From positions 1 through 25,459 of the IMG/VR virus record IMGVR_UViG_3300009285_001165: DNA of 25,459 nucleotides; one strand, 5' to 3'. The notes beneath the pieces were generated by a model, which did not search any database, had not been told where the DNA came from, and saw only the letters and a program-made list of their open reading frames with translations. The stretch is from a virus. Shown in pieces: positions 13,890 through 21,800 of this stretch (position 1 is its first letter; each line of letters begins with the position of its first letter). The position numbers and the translations under genes are program-made.

Positions 13890-15359
13890 ATGGCGGTCAA
13901 ATATTTTTCTGCAAAAGCCATCGACAAGGGGATCAACAGCCAGCTCCCTGGGTCGCTCGTCCTGTGGGCGATCGGGAGAAACGTGCGGTTTACGCCCGGG
14001 TACGTCTCGAAAACCCTCGGCGTGGCGTACCTCGCCTCGACGTTCGGGCACGTTGCGGTCCGGGCATCCTTCACGTTCATCGGTACGGATGGGGCGGTCC
14101 GGACGATCGTATGCTGCGACACGGTGATCTACGCTTTCAACGCGGATTTTTCCTCGTACACCGATATCACGCCCTCGCCAGCGCCCACGGGCGGAGCCTC
14201 GGACGTGTGGCAATTCGAGCTCGTCGCCGGTCTGCCGATTGTGTCGAACGGGAAGGACGCAATCTGGAAATGGCCGGTCTACGCCTCGGCGCTGACGGCC
14301 CTTTCGGGGGCTCCCACCTGGGCGAAACGTATTTCAACCTGTATGCACCGGCTCGTTGTGTCGAACATCCTCGAGGGCGGATACACCTACCCGGGGCGCG
14401 TACGGTGGACGGAGCCCGGGAACCCGGAGAATTGGACGATCGACACGACGGGGAAAGCCGGCCGGTTCGATATCATGGATTACAACACCGACATTGAGGC
14501 GCTGGCGAACATCAAGGCGCAGATCGCCAACGGCCAGAAGATGTTCTTCTTCGCGGAACGCGGGATGTGGACTTCGGACTTCGCCCAGGCGACGAAGCAG
14601 TTTGTGGAGACAGACCCCGACGCGGAGATCCTTTCCTCGAAATGCGTCTGCCGGCTTGGAAACTATATTTTCTACCTCGGGAAACAGGACGTTTTCAAGA
14701 CGGCAGGGGTGATGCCGGACGCGATCGGGCTTCCGATCCGTGACGAGCTGTTCGACAACCTCAACGAGAACGCCCTCGAGACGGCTTTCTGCTTTCCGGT
14801 CCGGGCCGCGTCCGAAGTATGGTTCTGCGTGGCGACGGGCGCGAACACGGTCCCGGACACGGCGTTTATCTACAACGACGAGCTGAAAATATGGACGATT
14901 CAAGGTATCTCCTTCTCCTGCCACGGGGAAAAAACCCTTACAGGGATTACGCGGGAGATCATCGGAACGGCCGCCGGGGATCTCCTGCAGCTCGACAGCG
15001 GGAACAACGGATACTCGGCTACGATCTACAACGCGATCGACGGGTATATAGAGACGGGCGATCTGAATTTCGACCTTCCGGACCACATGAAGCGGATCGC
15101 CGAAGTGATCCCGGATCTGAAAGTGCAGACTGAAGTTTCAGAAATAATGATCCGGGTAGGAGTCCGGAACCGCTTGGGCGAGGATATCAAGTGGTCGGAT
15201 CCCGCCCCGTTCACGATCGGCGTATCGGAGAAATGCGATTTTGACGATTTCCGGAAGGAAGGGAAGTGGGTGCGGATCCGTTTCTATTCCGACCAAATGG
15301 ATTCCCCGTGGTCCCTTGCGGGATTCACAGTAAAATACGAGGTAGCGGGAACCCGCTGA
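13890..15359 (+). CDS. Tail nozzle or hub-like protein (beta-propeller)
   Basis: The product has 489 residues from ATG 13890; AGGAG at 13874-13878 makes this start better than the in-frame ATG at 13869. The N-terminus reads SAKAIDKGINSQLPGSLVL. Repeated beta blades follow, each with phrases like DTVIYAFNADF, GKDAIWKWPVYA, VRWTEPGNPENWTIDTTG (near residue 170), MFFFAERGMWTSDF and YIFYLGKQDVFKTAG. The family resembles tail nozzle or tail hub proteins (P22 gp10-type), which form the channel below the adaptor. It is the largest protein before the ejection genes and is in the right place. I am confident of a virion tail-tube role, less so of the exact homologue. Confidence 0.72.
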   Translation: MAVKYFSAKAIDKGINSQLPGSLVLWAIGRNVRFTPGYVSKTLGVAYLASTFGHVAVRASFTFIGTDGAVRTIVCCDTVIYAFNADFSSYTDITPSPAPTGGASDVWQFELVAGLPIVSNGKDAIWKWPVYASALTALSGAPTWAKRISTCMHRLVVSNILEGGYTYPGRVRWTEPGNPENWTIDTTGKAGRFDIMDYNTDIEALANIKAQIANGQKMFFFAERGMWTSDFAQATKQFVETDPDAEILSSKCVCRLGNYIFYLGKQDVFKTAGVMPDAIGLPIRDELFDNLNENALETAFCFPVRAASEVWFCVATGANTVPDTAFIYNDELKIWTIQGISFSCHGEKTLTGITREIIGTAAGDLLQLDSGNNGYSATIYNAIDGYIETGDLNFDLPDHMKRIAEVIPDLKVQTEVSEIMIRVGVRNRLGEDIKWSDPAPFTIGVSEKCDFDDFRKEGKWVRIRFYSDQMDSPWSLAGFTVKYEVAGTR

Positions 15360-15371
15360 AGGAGGAACACG

Positions 15372-15920
15372 ATGAACAGCTCCAACGTGATCGAAATGGC
15401 ACCGAAGCTCGACCCGGGCAGGGCGCAGCTTCTCATGGGGTTGCTCCCCTGTATGAATCAGTTTCTTCTGAACGCCGTGGCCCCCGTCATCCTTCCGGGG
15501 ATCAGGGAGCTTGCGGAGGCTTCCATGGGTGAATTCACGGCCTACCAAGTGATGAACGATATCCTGTTCGGTGGGAAGCAGCTCCACATGGCTTACGCCG
15601 ACCATACAGGGATTACTCCGGAGCAGTTCCAGGAGACGTTTGCCAAGAAGCTGCAGGAGCCGGCGAAGGATTTCGTGGGCTTCTCCGTCATCGAACCCCT
15701 GCGGAACGCGGGATTTCATATCTTCGCGGTCTACATCATGCCCGAATTCAGGGACTCGAACATGATGCGGAATGGCCTTGCGTATCTCGAGGGGGAGGCG
15801 AAAAAGATGGGATCGCCGTTCATCTCCATGGCGATGCGGCATGACGCTTCGGGGGCCCTGTCTCGCCTTGGGTACGTCGAAACGACCTCGAATTACAGGA
15901 AACAGCTCTCCAAGGAGTAA
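15372..15920 (+). CDS. GNAT-fold acetyltransferase-like virion protein
   Basis: The product has 182 residues after an excellent ribosome-binding site, AAGGAGG. The second half looks like a GNAT fold: DFVGFSVIEPLRNAGFHIFA, then VYIMPEFRDSNMMRNGLAYL, then the EAKKMGSPFISMAMRHDASG segment, and SRLGYVETTSNYRKQL, which resembles the last strand. The acetyl-CoA loop (Q/RxxGxG/A) is not intact, so activity is uncertain. In T7-like and related phages a GNAT-like protein lies near the internal virion genes (as noted for T7 gp13). Here it precedes two ejection-type proteins. It could be an assembly factor that has lost activity, or an acetyltransferase acting on a host or virion protein. Confidence 0.65.
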   Translation: MNSSNVIEMAPKLDPGRAQLLMGLLPCMNQFLLNAVAPVILPGIRELAEASMGEFTAYQVMNDILFGGKQLHMAYADHTGITPEQFQETFAKKLQEPAKDFVGFSVIEPLRNAGFHIFAVYIMPEFRDSNMMRNGLAYLEGEAKKMGSPFISMAMRHDASGALSRLGYVETTSNYRKQLSKE

Positions 15921-15923
15921 GCC

Positions 15924-16946
15924 ATGTTCCTGAACGAATCGCACCGAAAGCTTTTTGCTTTCCTCAAGGAAGGCCCCGCGAGGCGTGAGCGGTTCGAGGA
16001 TCGATTCGAGTGCGATGGCGGCGGCGGTGGTGGCGGTTCGCAGGATATGGTCAGCTACACGAACCTCCTGCCGACGTACATCACCGGGATCCAGACTTGG
16101 GCGACCTCGTACCTGTCGGCGGCCATGTCCATGATGGAATCCCCGGGGAACTTCACGGCGTATCCCGACCCAACCTATGCGGCACAGAACGCGAACGAGC
16201 TGGCCGGGATCGCGGCACTCGCCGCGCGCGGGACTTCGGGAGCGCTTGTCGAAGCTGACGGCAAGGAATACCTTCGCAATCTGTACGACGGATTGCTCAT
16301 CAACACGAATTCCAAGATCGCGGCGTTTTACACGAAGAAGATCGAGGCGCTTCTCGAGGAATTCGATGATTCCGTTATGCCGATGATCCAGAACCAGCAC
16401 GTTTTTTCTTTTGGGGGAAGCGACCACAACGTAGCGGAAGCCTTGGCGGCCAAGTTGATGATGGCGAAGATCAACGAGATCGCCAAGATGTTCTACGACG
16501 ATTATATTGTGGAGCGGCAGTTGCAGCATCAGGGCATGGCTCACGCGACCCCGTACGGGCTTCAATGCATCCGTGACGGGGAAATGCTGCGGCAGGCCGG
16601 CGCGTACGAGCGGGAGTACAGCCAGGGATCCCTGCAGGACGCCTGGGACCGCTACAACGAGGCACAGATCCTCTCGGTCCGAAATCTCGATATCGCCGGC
16701 AACGCGGTTCGCACCATCCTTTCAACCTCAAGGACGCAGACCACGCAGTATCATAAACCCTCCACGCTTTCGCAGATCGCTGGCGTGGCGATGGTTGGAC
16801 TGAGCATCTACTCGATGTTCTCCGGGACCTCTTTGAATCCGTACATGAAAGGAGTGACGGCTGCGGGAGCCGAAGCCGGGGCGAAAGCATATTCGGAAAA
16901 CAATATGGGATTCGACAGGCAAAATCCCGAAATGATAGGACAATAA
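15924..16946 (+). CDS. Ejection-type internal virion protein, first paralogue
   Basis: The product has 340 residues. The start is ATG 15924 with AAGGAG over the previous stop. Residues about 31-40 form a Gly tract (seven Gly, then Ser) that separates a basic N-terminal helix from the rest. It shares a core with the next gene: ANELAGIAALAARGTSGALV, then ERQLQHQGMAHATPYGLQCI, LRQAGAYEREYSQGSLQDA and LDIAGNAVRTILSTSRTQTT. The C-terminus has a possible hydrophobic segment, LSQIAGVAMVGLSIYSMFSG. Such proteins are packaged in the virion and injected to form part of a channel through the envelope, as T7 gp14 to gp16 do. The pairing with a paralogue and the membrane-type tail favour this; it is inference from position and motifs. 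Confidence 0.7.
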   Translation: MFLNESHRKLFAFLKEGPARRERFEDRFECDGGGGGGGSQDMVSYTNLLPTYITGIQTWATSYLSAAMSMMESPGNFTAYPDPTYAAQNANELAGIAALAARGTSGALVEADGKEYLRNLYDGLLINTNSKIAAFYTKKIEALLEEFDDSVMPMIQNQHVFSFGGSDHNVAEALAAKLMMAKINEIAKMFYDDYIVERQLQHQGMAHATPYGLQCIRDGEMLRQAGAYEREYSQGSLQDAWDRYNEAQILSVRNLDIAGNAVRTILSTSRTQTTQYHKPSTLSQIAGVAMVGLSIYSMFSGTSLNPYMKGVTAAGAEAGAKAYSENNMGFDRQNPEMIGQ

Positions 16947-17777
16947 ATGTCCACCAACACCGTCATCACCGTTCCATCGTGGGCGCAGGACTATGTTAGA
17001 CAGTACGGCCAACGAGCTTACGATCTCTGGAATCTTCCTGCTTTCGTGGCCTACACGGGGCAGATCGTCGCCTCTCAGGCGCAAAACGAAGCCGACGGGA
17101 TCGCCGCGCTTGCAACCCGCGGGGAGACGGGCGACCTTGTGATCTCCAAGGCGACGGCTTTCATTCTCGACGTGATCCAAGGGAACCGCCTCGCCGGGAC
17201 GAAACAGGAATTCATCGACGCTCTCGCCCTCGTCACAGGGAACTCCACAACGGACTTCGCCTCGGTGAATTCGAGAATCGGGAAGAAGGCGCGGTACGTC
17301 GGCGATCCGGATTCCACCTTTCTCGCGCAAGCCCTGGCCACGGGGTATCCCGCCACGTTCAACGCCCGGATCAGCGCGGCGATCCATGCCGATAATTACT
17401 CGAAAGAGCGGGTTTTCCGCGACCACGCCCTCGCTTACGGAGTGGAAATGGGGAAGCATCCCGTCATCGACGCAGAGACGCTGCGCAAAGCGGGATTGGC
17501 GAACCGGGATTATCTACAAAACTCATATGTCCTGAACCATAAGTATTTCATCGAGGGCCAGGAAATGGCCGTGGCGAACCTCGAGATTTTCGGGAATATG
17601 CTGCGGGCTCTGACGGGCAGCCAGCAGACGACAACCTCCACTGATCCGAAGGGAAACAAGCTGATGGGTGCGGTCGGTGGTGCGATCGCGGGAGCCGCAA
17701 TCGGATCCATCATCCCGGGAGTAGGTACACTGATCGGAGCATTTGTCGGTGGAGTCATCGGGTTCTTAGGTTCATAG
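16947..17777 (+). CDS. Ejection-type internal virion protein, second paralogue with glycine-zipper tail
   Basis: The product has 276 residues, starting directly after the previous stop (TAAATG). Its core parallels the preceding protein: NEADGIAALATRGETGDLVI, then ERVFRDHALAYGVEMGKHPV, LRKAGLANRDYLQNSYVL and LEIFGNMLRALTGSQQTTTS. It ends in a long glycine-zipper, GAVGGAIAGAAIGSIIPGVG followed by TLIGAFVGGVIGFLGS. Such zippers pack helices in membranes and are expected in a pore-forming ejection protein. Unlike the first paralogue it lacks the basic N-terminus and Gly tract. It fits T7 gp14-like function (outer or inner membrane channel) by analogy. The identity between paralogues is modest and judged by eye. 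Confidence 0.72.
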   Translation: MSTNTVITVPSWAQDYVRQYGQRAYDLWNLPAFVAYTGQIVASQAQNEADGIAALATRGETGDLVISKATAFILDVIQGNRLAGTKQEFIDALALVTGNSTTDFASVNSRIGKKARYVGDPDSTFLAQALATGYPATFNARISAAIHADNYSKERVFRDHALAYGVEMGKHPVIDAETLRKAGLANRDYLQNSYVLNHKYFIEGQEMAVANLEIFGNMLRALTGSQQTTTSTDPKGNKLMGAVGGAIAGAAIGSIIPGVGTLIGAFVGGVIGFLGS

Positions 17778-17790
17778 GGGGAGGGAAATC

Positions 17791-18873
17791 ATGGCAGAAC
17801 TCGAAGGAACAATGTCGAGTGGAAGAATTTTAAAGGAGTGGTGGGAACGATTCGGTAAAAGACCGGAACTCGAACGGACTTCTCCCCCGCTGAGCTCCGG
17901 TATTCTGGATACTACAGCGCCAGCACCGTCAGTTCCGACACCCACGGAAGCATCTCCCGTCGTCCCGCCAGAGGCACCTGACGTCATGCCCCCCACGGAA
18001 GAGAGAAATGTTGGAAGCAAGTGGACCGATCGTTTAGCCGCCGGACTGCAAGATCCCTCAAAGGTCGGATTGCTGACAGCTGGCCTGTCGATAATGGCGA
18101 CTCCGCCGCGTGAAACCCGGTACAGCAACACGGAAGTGCTCGGCCGCGGAGGGCTGGCCGGAATTCAGGCATTCCAGAATGCCGTGAAGTCTTCACGCGA
18201 GGCGAAGGCGCTGGATCTGAAGCAGGAGGAGAATAAGCTCACGCGCGAAGGCCTGAGTGCGTATCGCAAAGCGCAGATTACAAACATGCAGGACCAGCGG
18301 AGGCTCGAAGAGGAGCGGATCAATACGCTGGGCGAGCTGCGCGCCGACAGGCAAGCGGAGATACAGGCGCTCACGGCGAACGCAAGGGCGCTGGACGAAC
18401 AGGTCCCCCCGGAGATTCTTTCGAAGGTCGGCCTGGCAGAATTCACGGGGAAGATGACGTACCGGCAGCTCAAGGAGGCTCAGGGAGCCCTCACGGCAGC
18501 CATGAGACCGGCCCCGATGACGGTGACGACAGACAAGGATGGCACGGTGCACGTCATTCCGAAGGTGGCTGGCGAATATCCCGGCGCTGGCAAGCCCAAA
18601 CGTCCACCGGCGGGGGCCAAGGGGGCACGCCCCACGACTCCGCAGTGGCAGGAACAGCGCGCGGAGCAATCGCTGAAGGAGCAGGGTATCTTGAAGCCAA
18701 CGGTGGCACAGATCGCGGCGGAGAGGACAAAGTTGTTCCCGAAAGGAGCGGGGAAAGCCGCATCTGTCAGCCCGAGGGCCGCGCTCCGCGGAGGATCTAC
18801 CGCGGCCGGAGAAGAAAAAGTGGTGAACGGGAAAACGTATGTGAAGAAGGACGGGCAGTGGTATGAGAAATGA
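17791..18873 (+). CDS. Coiled-coil internal virion protein
   Basis: The product has 360 residues. After a Pro/Ser/Thr-rich linker (about 30-70) comes LLTAGLSIMATPP at about 94-106 and LGRGGLAGIQAFQNAVK at about 117-133, a phrase common in phage internal virion and transglycosylase-type proteins. A charged helical region follows (about 135-205, e.g. REAKALDLKQEENKLTREGL and QRRLEEERINTLGELRADRQ). A C-terminal part ends NGKTYVKKDGQWYEK, a small motif often at the end of such proteins. No catalytic motif is seen. GGGGGAGGG precedes the ATG. The stop overlaps the start of the 1828-residue gene (ATGA). It is likely injected or lines the internal core with its neighbours; that is inference. Confidence 0.7.
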   Translation: MAELEGTMSSGRILKEWWERFGKRPELERTSPPLSSGILDTTAPAPSVPTPTEASPVVPPEAPDVMPPTEERNVGSKWTDRLAAGLQDPSKVGLLTAGLSIMATPPRETRYSNTEVLGRGGLAGIQAFQNAVKSSREAKALDLKQEENKLTREGLSAYRKAQITNMQDQRRLEEERINTLGELRADRQAEIQALTANARALDEQVPPEILSKVGLAEFTGKMTYRQLKEAQGALTAAMRPAPMTVTTDKDGTVHVIPKVAGEYPGAGKPKRPPAGAKGARPTTPQWQEQRAEQSLKEQGILKPTVAQIAAERTKLFPKGAGKAASVSPRAALRGGSTAAGEEKVVNGKTYVKKDGQWYEK

Positions 18874-21800
18874 ACCTGGTAACTGACCCCGAGATCCTGA
18901 GACAGCTCGACGCGGCGCCAGCTCTCCGACCGGTGACGGATCCTTCCGTCCTCGAGGAGCTGAATTCCCCGATCACGTCTAAGCTGAAGCGGGCCGGTGG
19001 ATTCCTTCGGGACTATTACGAATACCTCCATCAGCCCACGGAACCCCCAAAGATGCTGCCTCTACAGCCGGGCGAGGAGGATTTGGATCCTCGATCTGTC
19101 GGTAACATGGACGTCCCCTCGTCAGACTTCCTGGGGAGGGTGTTGCCTGAGAGCGTCAGCAAAACCGCCGTGGGGCTCGCGGAATTCCCGCTCATCGCCG
19201 GGCACGACATTGGAACGGTCATCCAGAGGAAGCTCATCGAGCAAGGCAAACCGTCGGAAACGGTCTCCGCGATCAGCTCCAAGCTGGGGGACATGATAAC
19301 CGGCGTCCTCGACAAGACCCTCGCGTCGACCGGGCTCATGGGGAAGGAACGGCTGAAGGAGGAGTGGTCGACCGACCCGGCCGGATCGGCGCTCTTTGCT
19401 GCTGCGCCGGTTGCAGGTGCGGTCGGGAAAGGTGGAACTCTTGTCAAGCGGGGACTCGAGCGCGCAGCGGAGCGGAAAATGGCCGCCGCCCGGGAGAAAA
19501 TGGCCGCCCCGAAGTGGGATCTGGCCCCAGGAGAGGGAAAGGGCCCATGGGAGGGAGCCGCACCTGCGCCTGTCGTCGAACCACCCCGCCCCGCTGAAGC
19601 TGCGGCACCCCCTGTCGAGGCGCCCCCGCCGGCGAGGGCTGAGGTATCCCCCACACCCCCTGCGGCCGTTGTAGAGGCTCCTGCTGCGCCGGAAGCCAGC
19701 GTAACCCGTCGGCGGGTACGTCCGGACCGCTCCTCGTTCGCGGAAGGCCAGGTCCCCGACATGGCAACCCTTGAGAACGACCTGAAAGCCGTAAGGGATA
19801 ATCTTTCTGAAATGGAGACGGAGTACGCGAAAGGGGACGTGGGAAAGACCCAATTCGACCAGATGGCCCTGTCCGACCGGATCAAGGCGTATCGTGAGTC
19901 GGAATCGGCGCTACTGGAGCGGCAGAAGCAGCTCGAGGCCGGTATCCCCGCTCCGGAAGTGAAGATCGAGCCCGCCAAGCCGGCCAGGGAAAAGACCGAG
20001 GCTGAGATCAGCTTCGAGAGGGCCAGGGAGGAGCGGGGCCCGGTCCCAAGGTCCGGAGAGGCGCCGGCACTTGGTACGCCTGACTTCTATAAAGCCGAAG
20101 CGGCAAAACTGCCAGGAGATGTGAAGTATATCGGGGACATGGCTGGCCACCCCATGTTCGAGAGCGGGGATTATGCCAAAGGTGGAGTCGGAAACTTCAT
20201 GGCGAAGCCCGGGGAGAGCGTCGAACAAGCGTACGCTCGCGCGAAATCGAAGTACGACGCGGCAACGGCTCCTACAGAGGCGCCGGCACCCATAGAGCTG
20301 CCGAAGAAGAAGTCTCGCCCTCCGTTCAAGGGAAAGAAGGAGCAATCCCTGCAACAGCGTATCCTGAAGGCCGGGGGGATCAAGATCGACCCGGCCATGC
20401 GCGGAGAATTCGCGCAGTATGGTCTCCGCCAGGGGGGAGGAGCCCTTGCCCGTCTGTATCGTAGCGAGCGGCATCCCGGCTACAAGAAGGCGATGGGCTG
20501 GGATCAATGGGTCGAGGCGCTGATCGAGGACGGCACCCTGCAACCCGGCGCCGGCATATCCGATCTGTTCGAGGCGATCAAGAAGAATCGACGCCCTGGA
20601 AGCTTCAGCGAGGATGAAATCGCGGCTGCCGGAGAGGAGTACCTGCGTAAACAGGCTGAAGGAGAAGGCCCGCGGCCGATCACGGACCCAGAGATCCTGA
20701 AACAGCTCGAAGCACCGGCGGAGGGGCCACAGTTGGTACCCGCGAATCGTGTGGACGGGGAAGTATACAAGGCTCCGCCAGGCACCACGACACACGCCGG
20801 CGTCGACATGCCGGACGAAGCCTGGGGCAAGGTGGGGACCGGAGCGAAGATAGAGACCGGATGGTACGACTACAAGACCGACAAGTTTATGACCGCCAAC
20901 GAAGGGAAGGCGCTCCTCGAGGATCATTCCTTCAAGCTGGCAGAGGAGCCAGTGCCCGAGGGGGCTCCCAGGGGGGAGTACCAGCCTCCCGCCGCTGCCG
21001 ATCAGGCAATCTTCCCGGGGATGGAACAGGCACGGCAGCAGTACCGCGAACCCGGCGTGAAAGCTCCGCCGGAGCCTCCGCCGGAAGGCGGGCTGTTCGG
21101 AAAATCTCCGCCGGCAGCGGGAAAGGATACCTCCGCGGAGTGGAAGAAGGCGGGGCTTGACATCCCAAGGGGCGAGATCCCGATCCCCGACTCGAAAACG
21201 GGACTGCTTGGGAACGAGTCCGGGCAGCTCAACGTCTCCGCGCTGCTGCCGGCGATCGAGATGGGGCGGGACATTAAGGAGGGCGCGCAGTCGCTCCTCA
21301 TGCCGTCGTCGCTGTCTCCAGAGCACAAGGCCGTCGCTGAGATCCTGGGGGCTAAGATCGGCACGATGCACCGTGCGCTCGAAAGTTCCGCACGGCTACT
21401 CAAGGAAGATAGCCGGATGTTCGACAAAGCCGGGGTTTTCGATGCGAAGGTCCCGCTGAAAGACAACATGGGCGTGAAGTTTATGTCGGATATGTCCGCC
21501 GGACGGAAGATGAGCCCGGAGCTGCAGAAGATCGCCGACAAGATCCGCGGGCAATTCGACGAGAGGATACGCCGTCTATCCGAAGCTGGAGCTCCGCTGA
21601 GTAAGGTGCGTGAAAACTACTTTCCTGGCATGTGGAAGGATAAGACCGCCGCGGAGCGGTTCCTGTCACGCCGTCCGTTCAAGGGAGGGGAGTCGTTCCG
21701 GAAGCCCAAGGTGTTCGACGACACCATGGAGGGGATCGAAGCCGGCCTGGAGCCCATTTCCCCAAATCCGATCGACCTGGTGATGTTGAAATTCGCGGAG

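Noticed and set aside
13522-14127. A 201-codon + strand frame overlapping the Ig-like and nozzle genes
   Set aside because: It is a shifted-frame shadow with Arg/Ser/Gly-biased sequence and no ribosome-binding site of its own.
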